Source of the DNA: Pedobacter chinensis
GTDB lineage: Bacteria; Bacteroidota; Bacteroidia; Sphingobacteriales; Sphingobacteriaceae
Assembly: GCF_003339865.1 (NCBI RefSeq)
Contig: NZ_QPKV01000006.1
Coordinates: 186,001 to 250,000 of the forward strand
Direction of reading: 5' to 3'
DNA length: 64,000 nucleotides
In this document: positions 45,849 to 54,368 of the stretch, in pieces
How the letters are laid out: the number at the start of each line of letters is the position of its first letter
Position numbering within the stretch: the first letter of the stretch is position 1
Program-made: the position numbers and the translations under genes
The notes under the pieces: model-generated
Database searches by the model: none
The model's input: the letters and a program-made list of their open reading frames with translations, nothing else
What the model was told of the DNA's origin: nothing

Positions 45849-48800
45849 ATGTTTGGCAAGTTCATACAAAGGCCGGTCCTTTCTATAGTCGTATCGCTTA
45901 TCATTGTGTTTCTGGGTGCGTTGGCTGTATCTTATTTACCAGTAACACAATTCCCTTCCATTTCGCCTCCTAAGGTAAATATCACCGCAGAATATCCCGG
46001 GGCAAATAACGAATTACTGATCAAATCGGTGGTTATTCCACTTGAGCGGGCGCTTAATGGTGTTCCCGGAATGAAATATATTGCTTCTGATGCAGGTAAT
46101 GACGGTGAAGCAAGCATTCAGGTTGTTTTCAACCTGGGCACAGATCCCAATCAGGCATCTTTAAATGTTCAGAATCGTGTAGCAGCTGTCACCAATAAAC
46201 TTCCACCACTGGTTGTTCGTGAGGATGTAAAAATCAGTCGTGAGGAATCCAATATGCTCATGTATATCAACCTGTACAGCAAAGACCCTAAAATGGAAGA
46301 AAATTTCCTTTACAATTTTGCTGATATTAATCTGCTTTCAGAATTAAAAAGGATTGACGGTGTCGGCTTTGCAGATATTTTGGGCAACCGTGAATATGCC
46401 ATGCGGATCTGGCTTAAACCTGACCGGATGCAGGCTTATAAAATTTCTGCTGATGAGGTGATGAAATCACTAGATGAGCAAAGTTTAGAAGCTTCGCCCG
46501 GCAAAACCGGAGAAAGTTCTGGTAAACGATCGCAGGCGTTTGAATATGTGCTGAAATATCCTGGTCGCTTCAGCACAAAAGAAGGTTATGAGAACATTGT
46601 ACTGCGTGCAAGTTCAAATGGAGAATTGCTTCGCTTAAAAGATGTGGCTGATGTGGAATTTGGAAGTTCGATGTACGATTTATATTCAAACCTTAATAAC
46701 AGAGGTTCGGCAGCTATTGTATTAAAGCAATCTTATGGCAGTAATGCCAGTCAGGTTATTAAAGATGTTAAAGCGAAAATGGCCGAGATCAAAGCCACTT
46801 CTTTTCCAAAAGGGATGGATTATGAAATCAGTTATGATGTCTCGAAATTTTTGGATGCATCCATCGAAAAAGTGATTCACACCCTGGTTGAAGCTTTTAT
46901 TTTAGTGGGATTGGTGGTGTTTCTTTTTCTTGGCGATTGGCGTTCGACGGTTATACCTGCTATTGCGGTGCCTGTTTCGCTCATCGGAACATTTGTGTTT
47001 ATGTCGTTCTTTGGAATTACCCTGAACCTGATCACCTTATTTGCGCTGGTGCTGGCCATTGGGGTAGTGGTAGATGATGCCATTGTGGTTATTGAAGCTG
47101 TACATGCTAAAATGGAACATGACCGGCGTTTATCTGCCTTAAAAGCAACGCAGCAAGCCATGAAAGAGATTAGCGGAGCGATCATTGCCATTACCTTTTT
47201 AATGGCATCGGTGTTTATCCCGGTAACGTTCATGTCAGGACCGGTAGGAATTTTCTACAGACAATTTTCCATTACCATGGCAACAGCCATTATTTTATCT
47301 GGTATTGTTGCGCTCACGCTCACGCCGGCCTTATGTGCCATCATGCTGAAAAACCAGCATGGAAAGCATCAAAAGAAAACCGCTGTAGATCGGTTTATCG
47401 ATGCTTTTAACCGTGGATTTGGAAAACTATCCGGAAGATATGAGCTTGTATTAAGTAAAGTGGTTAGCCGCCGGTTGCTCACTTTTGGTGTGCTATTGGC
47501 ATTTTGCGGAGGAATCTGGATTTTAAATGGCAGCGTACCCACTGGTTTTATTCCCAACGAAGATCAGGGGATGGTTTATGCGATCATTCAAACGCCTCCG
47601 GGTTCTACGCTGGAGCGTACCAATGATATTTCGGAAAAACTTCAAAAAATCTCTGAAACCATTGAGGGTGTACAATCGGTTTCTTCTCTTGCCGGTTATG
47701 AAATTTTAACAGAAGGTACGGGCGCAAACTCAGGAACCTGTTTAATTAACCTTAAAGACTGGCATGATCGTAAAAACTCTGCTCTGGACATCATTGATGA
47801 ACTGGAACAAAAATCAAAATCGATTCCAGGCGCAACCATTGAGTTTTTCCAGCCACCGGCAGTGCCTGGTTATGGCGCCGCGGGAGGTTTTGAGCTACGT
47901 TTGCTCGATAAAGCAGGCAGCGGCGATTATAAAATGATGGAAACGGTAAGTAAAGACTTTGTTCGTGAATTAAACAAACGTAAAGAACTATCCTCAGTAT
48001 TTACTTTTTATAGTGCCAGCTTTCCACAATATATGCTGCGTATTGATAATGATATTGCACAGCAAAAAGGTGTGACCATTGATAATGCCATGAACACACT
48101 TTCTACTTTTGTTGGAAGTAATTATGAAACAAGCTTTATTAAATATGACCGTCAATACAAGGTTATGGTACAAGCATTGCCACAATACAGGGCTTTACCG
48201 GGCGATATATTAAAACTATCTGTTAAAAATGACCGCGATGAAATGGTGCCATTCTCTGCGTTCATGCGCATGGAAAAAGTATATGGCTTATCAGAAATTA
48301 CCAGACATAACATGTATAATGCATCTGAAATCAGCGGACAAGCCGCACCTGGTTACAGCTCTGGCGAGGCACTAAAAGCCATAGCCGAAGTGGCAAAGAA
48401 AACACTGCCAAGGGGTTTCGGCATTGATTGGGCAGGTATTTCCAAAGATGAGGTATCAAGAGGGAACGAGGCCGTTTACATCTTCCTGATTTGTTTAGGA
48501 TTTGTTTACCTGGTTCTGGCGGCCCAGTATGAAAGTTTTATTCTTCCGCTTTCTGTTATTCTATCCTTACCGGCAGGGATTTTCGGAGCGTTTTTCTTCC
48601 TGAAAATATTAGGATTGGAAAATAATATTTACGCCCAGGTGGCGATGGTCATGTTGATCGGTTTACTTGGAAAAAATGCTGTGCTGATTGTTGAATTTGC
48701 GGTTCAGCGCCATAGCCAGGGCGTTTCAGTGCTTAAATCAGCAATGGAAGGGGCAAGTGTTCGTTTCCGTCCGATTTTAATGACTTCGTTCGCATTCATC

Positions 48801-49019
48801 GCAGGTTTAATTCCATTAATGATTGCTACCGGACCAGGGAAAATTGGTAATCGGACCATTGGATCGGCTGCGGCAGGAGGGATGCTTTTTGGAACCATTT
48901 TCGGGGTAGTGATCATCCCTGGTTTATATTACATTTTTGGTTCGATCGCGGCAAAACATAAATTGATCAAAATAGAAGAAGAACATCCGTTAACTGAAGA
49001 GATAGAAGATAATGTTTAG
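45849..49019 (+). CDS. RND family efflux transporter, AcrB/MexB-type (HAE1)
   Basis: The inner-membrane proton-driven pump, 1056 residues. The N-terminus MFGKFIQRPVLSIVVSLIIV is typical. TM4 carries the proton-relay pair in LVLAIGVVVDDAIVVIEAVH (two Asp), and the matching Lys is in the TM10 GLLGKNAVLIVEFA. FIPVTFMSGPVGIFYRQFSI and QGMVYAIIQTPPGSTLERT mark the core and the porter domain. Length and duplication match HAE1 multidrug pumps. Substrates are unknown. Its end overlaps the outer-membrane factor gene by 8 bases. Confidence 0.95.
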   Translation: MFGKFIQRPVLSIVVSLIIVFLGALAVSYLPVTQFPSISPPKVNITAEYPGANNELLIKSVVIPLERALNGVPGMKYIASDAGNDGEASIQVVFNLGTDPNQASLNVQNRVAAVTNKLPPLVVREDVKISREESNMLMYINLYSKDPKMEENFLYNFADINLLSELKRIDGVGFADILGNREYAMRIWLKPDRMQAYKISADEVMKSLDEQSLEASPGKTGESSGKRSQAFEYVLKYPGRFSTKEGYENIVLRASSNGELLRLKDVADVEFGSSMYDLYSNLNNRGSAAIVLKQSYGSNASQVIKDVKAKMAEIKATSFPKGMDYEISYDVSKFLDASIEKVIHTLVEAFILVGLVVFLFLGDWRSTVIPAIAVPVSLIGTFVFMSFFGITLNLITLFALVLAIGVVVDDAIVVIEAVHAKMEHDRRLSALKATQQAMKEISGAIIAITFLMASVFIPVTFMSGPVGIFYRQFSITMATAIILSGIVALTLTPALCAIMLKNQHGKHQKKTAVDRFIDAFNRGFGKLSGRYELVLSKVVSRRLLTFGVLLAFCGGIWILNGSVPTGFIPNEDQGMVYAIIQTPPGSTLERTNDISEKLQKISETIEGVQSVSSLAGYEILTEGTGANSGTCLINLKDWHDRKNSALDIIDELEQKSKSIPGATIEFFQPPAVPGYGAAGGFELRLLDKAGSGDYKMMETVSKDFVRELNKRKELSSVFTFYSASFPQYMLRIDNDIAQQKGVTIDNAMNTLSTFVGSNYETSFIKYDRQYKVMVQALPQYRALPGDILKLSVKNDRDEMVPFSAFMRMEKVYGLSEITRHNMYNASEISGQAAPGYSSGEALKAIAEVAKKTLPRGFGIDWAGISKDEVSRGNEAVYIFLICLGFVYLVLAAQYESFILPLSVILSLPAGIFGAFFFLKILGLENNIYAQVAMVMLIGLLGKNAVLIVEFAVQRHSQGVSVLKSAMEGASVRFRPILMTSFAFIAGLIPLMIATGPGKIGNRTIGSAAAGGMLFGTIFGVVIIPGLYYIFGSIAAKHKLIKIEEEHPLTEEIEDNV

Positions 49020-50445
49020 GAATCATCAATATAAAATCGTTGTTTTAGCGTTTGCTTGTACCATTTATAGTGCCTGTAAAGTGCCGGATTTTGCTCAACG
49101 GGCAGAAAATAAAAGTGTGCCCACAAGCTTTAACAGTTCAGTGGATACCGCAAGTGCCGGATTGATACAGTGGCGCAATTTTTTTACTGATCCGAATTTG
49201 GTTAATCTGATTGATACTGCTTTAAAAAACAATCAGGAACTGAACATTACGCTACAGGAAATTGAAATTGCCAAAAACGAAATCAGGGCAAAAAAGGGAG
49301 AGCTTTTACCTGCAATTGGATATGGTGTTGGGCTTGGAATAGAAAAGGTTGGCCGCTATACAAGTGCGGGTGCTGGCGATGCTTCAACGGAAATCACTCC
49401 CGGCAGAGGCGTTCCTGAAGTGTTGCCGGATTATAGTTTTGGATTAAAAGCCAACTGGGAAGCCGATATCTGGCATAAACTTCGCAATGCGAAAAAGGCT
49501 GCGGTAACGCGTTATCTTTCTACCGTTGAAGGCAGGAATTTTGTCATCACCAATCTGATTGCAGAAATTGCCAATTCCTACTATGAGCTACTGGCACAGG
49601 ATAATCAGCTTGATATTGTTAAAAAGAACATTGCACTGCAAAGTAATGCACTTGAATTGATGAAAATTCAGAAACAAGCGGCAAGAACTACCGAATTGGC
49701 GGTTAGAAAATTTGAAGCAGAGGTTTTGAGTTCTAAAAGTCTGGAATTTGATATTCAGCAGAACATTACCGAGACAGAGAATAAGATCAACTTTTTATTG
49801 GGACGTTTTCCGCAGGCCATTCCCAGAGATAAAAATGCATTTATCAATTTGGTTCCGCCAACTGTACAGGCTGGAATTCCTGCACAATTGTTGGCTAACC
49901 GGCCGGATATTAAGCAAGCAGAATATGATTTGGCCGCCTCAAAATTAGATGTTAAGGTAGCAAAGGCACAGTTCTATCCATCATTGGGTATTTCTGCCAG
50001 TCTGGGTTATCAGGCTTTTAATCCAGCATATTTGTTGAGAACACCAGCGTCGTTAATTTATTCTTTGGCAGGTGATTTAGCAGGGCCGCTGATTAATCGC
50101 AATGCGATAAAAGCAGAATATCTGACCGCTAATGCCAAACAATTACAAGCCGTTTATAATTATGAGCGGAGTATTCTGAATGGTTATATCGAGGTGGCCA
50201 ATCAGTTATCCAATATCAGTAATTTGCAGAAAAGTTATGATCTTAAAGTTAAACAGGTTGCTGCTTTAACGCAATCAATCGATATTTCCAATGATCTGTT
50301 TAAATCGGCCAGAGCCGATTATTTCGAAGTATTAATGACCCAGCGTGATGCTTTGCAATCGAAACTTGAACTGATTGAAACGAAAAAACAGCAGTTAAAT
50401 GCTGTAGTCAATATTTATCATGCGCTTGGTGGTGGTTGGAATTAA
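49012..50445 (+). CDS. Outer-membrane efflux lipoprotein (TolC/NodT family)
   Basis: 477 residues, lipobox IYSAC at ~18-22. NodT-type features: WRNFFTDPNLVNLIDTALKN, NQELNITLQEIEIAKNEIRA, the repeat of that pattern in the second half (LLANRPDIKQAEYDLAASKL) and AKAQFYPSLGISASLGYQ. It forms the outer-membrane channel of the tripartite pump. Overlap with the pump gene implies coupled translation; a structured terminator-like region follows. Confidence 0.93.
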   Translation: MFRNHQYKIVVLAFACTIYSACKVPDFAQRAENKSVPTSFNSSVDTASAGLIQWRNFFTDPNLVNLIDTALKNNQELNITLQEIEIAKNEIRAKKGELLPAIGYGVGLGIEKVGRYTSAGAGDASTEITPGRGVPEVLPDYSFGLKANWEADIWHKLRNAKKAAVTRYLSTVEGRNFVITNLIAEIANSYYELLAQDNQLDIVKKNIALQSNALELMKIQKQAARTTELAVRKFEAEVLSSKSLEFDIQQNITETENKINFLLGRFPQAIPRDKNAFINLVPPTVQAGIPAQLLANRPDIKQAEYDLAASKLDVKVAKAQFYPSLGISASLGYQAFNPAYLLRTPASLIYSLAGDLAGPLINRNAIKAEYLTANAKQLQAVYNYERSILNGYIEVANQLSNISNLQKSYDLKVKQVAALTQSIDISNDLFKSARADYFEVLMTQRDALQSKLELIETKKQQLNAVVNIYHALGGGWN

Positions 50446-50470
50446 GTAATGGTTTTTAGCGATGGAGAAA

Positions 50471-50527
50471 GCCCCGATCAATTCCTATAGGTTGGTGTCA
50501 TACCGACCGAAACTTCGGGGCATCTTC
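50471..50527 (+). terminator. Terminator-like double hairpin after the efflux operon
   Basis: GCCCCGA (50471-50477) pairs with TCGGGGC (50515-50521), enclosing GGTTGGTGTCATACCGACC, which folds on itself. A T-rich stretch follows. The inner part is related to the GGTTGGTGTC palindromes at 35 kb. Confidence 0.55.
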
Positions 50528-50542
50528 ATTTTTTGAAATTTG

Positions 50543-51138
50543 TTCTTCTGCTCTATGCCGCAGGGCATCAAACTTTTGAGGCATCAAATTATGTAAAAAT
50601 GCTTGTCAATCCGACAATTTGTTTTCAGGAGACAACAAATCTCGACCAGCGAGTTTTCGGCAGGTGATGACACCAGCCGATAGACAAAATTTATTCTTCT
50701 GCTCTATGCCGCAGGGCATCAAACTTTTGAGGCATCAAATTATGCAAAAATGCTTGTCAATCCGGCAATTTGCTTTCAGGAGACAACAAATCTCGACCAG
50801 TGAGTTTTCGGCAGGTGATGACACCAGCCGATAGACAAAATTTATTCTTCTGCTCTATGCCGCAGGGCATCAAACTTTTGAGGCATCAAATTATGCAAAA
50901 ATGCTTGTCAATCCGGCAATGTGCTTTCAGGGGACAACAAATCTCGACCAGCGAGTTTTCGGCAGGTGATGACACCAGCCGATAGACAAAAATTTATTCT
51001 TCTGCTCTATGCCGCAGGGCATCAAACTTTTGAGGCATCAAATTATGCAAAAATGCTTGCCAATCCGGCAATTTGCTTTCAGGGGACAACAAATCTCGAC
51101 CAGCGAGTTTTCGGCAGGTGATGACACCAGCTGATAGA
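50543..51138. repeat. Four tandem 151-152 bp repeats
   Basis: Anchor TTCTTCTGCTCTATGCCGCA occurs at 50543, 50694, 50845 and 50997. Units run ...GGGCATCAAACTTTTGAGGC, TTATGCAAAAATGCTTG, CGACCAGCGAGTTTTCGGCA and GGTGATGACACCAGCCGATA, with nearly no divergence. ORFs of 66-71 codons seen within are a by-product of the repeat (151 is not a multiple of 3, and the frames are regenerated by each copy). The array separates the efflux operon from the XRE gene; 51139-51311 shows nothing else. Confidence 0.9.
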
Positions 51139-51311
51139 CTAAATCAATATTTATATAGAAGATAAAAAAATGGGCAGTAAATTATTTTTAGTCTATTAAT
51201 AAATCCTAATCAGAGATGATTGGGATTTTCTTTAACTTCTTTATCATTACGTTCAATACTTTGGCTAAGCACTAAATTATAAGCTGTTGGATTTGTACTT
51301 TGTTTTCCTTT

Positions 51312-51566
51312 CTATTTTGAATTTTCTTCAATCTTAAATGGTGATTCAGGGAAAAAATATTTCATCGAACAACCGAGAATCTCTGCTATCTTATTAAGAT
51401 GGTTAAGGTTATATTTATCTGGCGTTTTGAGGCTTTCTACGTTTCCTACAAACTTTTCACTCAGTCCCATATGCACAGATAACTTGGTTTGACTAAATTT
51501 CTTTTCAAGTCTTAACTCCCGAACTTTGTCAATTACGTATTGCTCTATTTTAGATATCTCAGCCAC
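51312..51566 (-). CDS. XRE-family helix-turn-helix regulator
   Basis: 84 residues: a Cro/CI-type HTH at ~12-65 (KVRELRLEKKFSQTKLSVHM, GLSEKFVGNVES, and LNKIAEILGCSMKYFF). No partner domain, so it is a stand-alone DNA-binding protein. It is divergent from the 54-codon ORF at 51645, with 78 bases between starts; such pairs often autoregulate. Confidence 0.82.
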   Translation of the reverse strand: MAEISKIEQYVIDKVRELRLEKKFSQTKLSVHMGLSEKFVGNVESLKTPDKYNLNHLNKIAEILGCSMKYFFPESPFKIEENSK

Positions 51567-51644
51567 AATCCTAAATAAAAAATATTATAAACATATTTTG
51601 CCCTGATATAACTGGGTATTTAAATTATTGTTATATATTTGAAT

Positions 51645-51809
51645 ATGAACCAAAAGGTAAAACAGGTACAAACGATTCTATTGCCTCATCCCAGGGCGGT
51701 GCTTGCTTTTGCGTTCAACACATCCTTAAAACATCCCGAATATGTTACCCATCCCATTGATTGCCCTTTTGATTATTTGTATGCATTAAAGCCTAAAAGT
51801 CCTGTTTGA
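51645..51809 (+). CDS. Candidate small protein (54 residues), divergent from the XRE gene
   Basis: An ATG-TGA frame: MNQKVKQVQTILLPHPRAVL, then FAFNTSLKHPEYVTHPIDC and PFDYLYALKPKSPV. A TATATTTG box at 51634-51641 lies only 3 bases before the ATG, so this box is either not its promoter or the message is leaderless; no -33 TTTG is obvious. No family recognised. Possibly regulated by the adjacent XRE protein. Low confidence. Confidence 0.35.
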   Translation: MNQKVKQVQTILLPHPRAVLAFAFNTSLKHPEYVTHPIDCPFDYLYALKPKSPV

Positions 51810-52214
51810 GAGCGGCCGAATTCTGTTCCGTTCCTGTTTTTCATCAAATATTAAGGTTAATTGATCATGATTGGGGAGCGGACAGGGTTTTTTCCTTCAA
51901 CAGGCTCAGGTTGACAGCGGAGGTAAAGGTTAAAGTGAAATTATCGCGTAAGTGGTAGATTGCCACGGTGGTGAAAGGCTTCCCCGCAAGGACAGTCTGG
52001 GTATTTGACCCGAGGTGTCTATATGCCGATCTGGTTAAAGAATCCTATGCGGTTCCTCGTGTAAAAGATAGATTGCCACAGCCGGAGAAAAACTCCTTCT
52101 TAATGACGTGAAGGAAAGCACGGGTTAATGCGGTGGCGATCATTCGACTATGGTCAGGACTACACCCAGCCCGGCAGTGAATTAATATTATGATCTAAAA
52201 AAACGATTTTTCAA
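51810..52214. other. Intergenic leader before the sigma-like gene
   Basis: Contains a CCTGT...ACAGGGTTTTTT hairpin-like segment (51832-51894), which may terminate the small ORF. Two copies of an AGATTGCCAC element follow (51957 and 52070). Similar AGATTGC(CAC) elements recur at 54592 and 54650, so they bracket the sigma/dCas12f-like pair. No ORF with support and no clear promoter is visible. Confidence 0.5.
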
Positions 52215-52967
52215 ATGGAAACAACGCACTCAAACGCTCAGCTTTGTATTTTTAACAAATACTATAAGCGGTATTATAATTTGTTTGCCTGGCGATGCCA
52301 GCGGGCAGTGAAGGATGATGTAGTGGGCAGTGGCATGGTACAGGATGCCTTTTTAAGAGTATGGCTTCTTCGTGATCAATTGATGGAAGACGATATTTAT
52401 ATTTTTCTGAAGCGACAATTAAAACAAGCGATTTTTGCCTATTACGACACTGCGAAAAATAGATTCAATGCCAATTTGTTTCGTTTCGATGAATTGGAAA
52501 ACCCCGATTTCCTCTTACAGGTTAATCCTGATGAAGAAATGGACGACCCTTTAGGGCCGATTTGGCAGGAGGATATTGAATATCAGAATCAATGGGCGCA
52601 ATTACAACAACTCATTCCAAATCTATCTGAAACTCAGCAACAGCTAATTCAGCTTTGTATCAGATATAACTTTAGTTATGATCGGATGGCGTATTATTTA
52701 GGGGGAATATCTGATTATGTGGTGGCTAAACAGGTAGAGGTGCTATTGAAGAAGCTCAAAAGCATTTTAACTGAAGATTACAAACTGCAAGAGGCTGGCC
52801 GAAAAAACAGTTTCACTTTTGATGGGTCTTTGGATGAACTACAAAAAAATGTAATGCAAATGCGTTATGAATTACAATATAGCTTTGAGGAGATTGCCAA
52901 AAAATTAGATATCGCGGAGCCACAGGTAAAGCTTGCCTATGCACGAGCCTGCAGGATGTGTATATAA
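52215..52967 (+). CDS. Divergent sigma-70-like factor with two C-terminal HTH-like segments
   Basis: 250 residues. Residues ~10-85 resemble sigma region 2 (KYYKRYYNLFAWRCQRAVKD, then GSGMVQDAFLRVWLLRDQL). Residues ~136-180 resemble region 4 (LSETQQQLIQLCIRYNFSYD, RMAYYLGGISDYVVAKQVEV). A second region-4-like segment lies at ~206-250 (LDELQKNVMQMRYELQYSFE, EIAKKLDIAEPQVKLAYARA). An acidic linker (PDEEMDDPLGPIWQEDIE) separates region 2 from the rest. The extra HTH makes it ~70 residues longer than standard ECF factors. No anti-sigma gene is near; the next gene is the dCas12f-like protein, so the pair may function together. Sigma assignment is moderately firm; the duplication is my reading. Confidence 0.7.
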   Translation: METTHSNAQLCIFNKYYKRYYNLFAWRCQRAVKDDVVGSGMVQDAFLRVWLLRDQLMEDDIYIFLKRQLKQAIFAYYDTAKNRFNANLFRFDELENPDFLLQVNPDEEMDDPLGPIWQEDIEYQNQWAQLQQLIPNLSETQQQLIQLCIRYNFSYDRMAYYLGGISDYVVAKQVEVLLKKLKSILTEDYKLQEAGRKNSFTFDGSLDELQKNVMQMRYELQYSFEEIAKKLDIAEPQVKLAYARACRMCI

Positions 52968-53011
52968 AAATATGTCATTGCCTGTTGGTAAAGATGATAG
53001 TTTAGCTTAGA

Positions 53012-53196
53012 GGCTGTTTGTAAAGCCGTAGGGTGCGACCATATGTTGTACGCACTAAGATTTGATGTTGAGGAGTAGATTAGTGGGGTATAAATCATAC
53101 AACAAAAATCCTGTTTAGTAGTAGTTTTTACAGGGACAAAATTTACTGGAAGTATAAGTTATACATCATTAACCAGTTTATTTTAAATCTGGTTTT
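53012..53196 (+). ncRNA. Candidate structured RNA (possible guide RNA) between the sigma-like and dCas12f-like genes
   Basis: Five short inverted repeats in ~185 bases: GGCT/AGCC (53012-53027), GTGCG/CGCAC (53033-53055), CCTGT/ACAGG (53110-53134), GTATAA-G-TTATAC (53152-53164) and AACCAG/CTGGTT followed by TTAT (53171-53196). A weak promoter (TTG at 52978, TAGTTTAG at 52998) precedes it. No ORF. Its place beside a Cas12f-like gene suggests a guide-RNA scaffold, but neither the transcript ends nor a guide sequence can be fixed by eye. Confidence 0.35.
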
Positions 53197-53273
53197 ATCG
53201 TGTGTTAATTATGATTGGGATATTTAATACAAACCAATATTCTCCAATCCATTCATCATTATTTATCACTGTT

Positions 53274-54368
53274 ATGGCAGAAACTAAAAACACGATGTTA
53301 TTAACACGTAAAATACAGTTGTTTATTAATTGTAATCGGGCAGAGGAGATTGAAATTCACAGAAAAAAGCTATATAGATGGCGTTATATTACCTTTAGGG
53401 CACTAAATATGGTAACCAGTCATTTATTTGTACAGGAACAACTTAAAGATTTTTTTTATTTCACACAGGATTTTCATTTAAAACTAAAAGATGAAATAAA
53501 AGGAGATGGGGGTGTATTAAATACATCGAAATTAAATACGTCTATGAGATTACTCTCGAAGTTATTTAAAGGTGAAATCCCTAATGATATTTTATGTTGT
53601 TTAAATCATGAGTTATGTTCGTTATTTAATAAAGAGCTTAAAGCATACAGGAATGGTGAAAGATCATTACGGAATTACCAACGCAAGCAACCAATGCCAT
53701 TTAAGGGGCGTAGCATTAAAGTACTTAAACCAGAAGATCGTGAATTTACTTTTACACTATTTAAAATCCCATTTCGTACCTATCTTGGCAAAGATAAAGA
53801 GAAAAGGAAATTATTAGCAGAAGTATTACAAGGGAAGACTAAACTTTGCACCAGCCATATTTCAATGGATAAAGGCAAAATTTTTATGATGGCTACTTTT
53901 GAAGTAGCTAAACAAAATTTGCCACTGGATGATATGATTATCGCCGAAGCATCGTTATCTGTTAATTATCCTATTACCCTCAAAATTGATGATGAACAAT
54001 ACATCATTGGAAATAAAGAAGAATTTTTACATAGGCGTTTAGCTATTCAGGCAGCAAGATTGAGGACTTTAAAAGGTTCAACCTTTAATCGGGGTGGTCA
54101 TGGTTACAGGCGTAAAATTAAAGCTGCTGATTGTTACAATGGTTTGGAAGAACGGTATATTGACCACAAATTGCATCTTTACAGCAAGCGCCTGATTGAT
54201 TTGTGTATGAATAAAAGAGCTGCTACCTTAATTCTGATCAATCAACAAGAAAAAGAGGAAATAGCAAAGCAAGATGAGTTTCTGCTGCAAAACTGGAGTT
54301 ATTTTAGTCTGAAAGAAAAGATCACGTATAAGGCGAGGTTAATAGGGATAACAGTTGTTGTGGAATAA
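53274..54368 (+). CDS. Nuclease-dead Cas12f/TnpB-like RNA-guided protein (dCas12f-like)
   Basis: Similarity to compact Cas12f/TnpB is visible along the chain. There is an N-terminal RKIQLFINC strand, PMPFKGRSIKVLK, then FTLFKIPFRTYLGKD and KLCTSHISMDKGKIFMMATF. The EEFLHRRLAIQAARLRTLKG helix follows the RuvC-I strand, and NWSYFSLKEKITYKARLIGI is the bridging segment ahead of RuvC-III. Counting from the longer frame at 53202, the RuvC-I Asp is replaced (EASLSVNYP, Ser251), and the RuvC-II Glu is replaced in TLILINQ (Ile346). The protein ends at VVVE, so the CxxC zinc ribbon and RuvC-III Asp are absent. It cannot cut DNA. Start taken at the Met at 53274 (MAETKNTMLLTRKIQ); 53202 is the alternative. 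No IS200/IS605 ends or TnpA are present. With the sigma-like gene upstream, an RNA-guided activator is the best hypothesis. Confidence 0.78.
   Translation: MAETKNTMLLTRKIQLFINCNRAEEIEIHRKKLYRWRYITFRALNMVTSHLFVQEQLKDFFYFTQDFHLKLKDEIKGDGGVLNTSKLNTSMRLLSKLFKGEIPNDILCCLNHELCSLFNKELKAYRNGERSLRNYQRKQPMPFKGRSIKVLKPEDREFTFTLFKIPFRTYLGKDKEKRKLLAEVLQGKTKLCTSHISMDKGKIFMMATFEVAKQNLPLDDMIIAEASLSVNYPITLKIDDEQYIIGNKEEFLHRRLAIQAARLRTLKGSTFNRGGHGYRRKIKAADCYNGLEERYIDHKLHLYSKRLIDLCMNKRAATLILINQQEKEEIAKQDEFLLQNWSYFSLKEKITYKARLIGITVVVE

Noticed and set aside
50543..51138. Possible CRISPR array or tandem small genes
   Set aside because: The whole 151-bp unit is repeated without unique spacers. The 66-71 codon frames run across unit borders and exist only because each copy regenerates start and stop codons.
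53202..54368. dCas12f-like gene as a decayed IS605 tnpB
   Set aside because: The frame is intact over 364-388 codons, fold-defining segments are kept, no transposon ends or tnpA are seen, and it ends at a natural boundary before the zinc ribbon. Specific loss of the nuclease residues fits exaptation better than decay.
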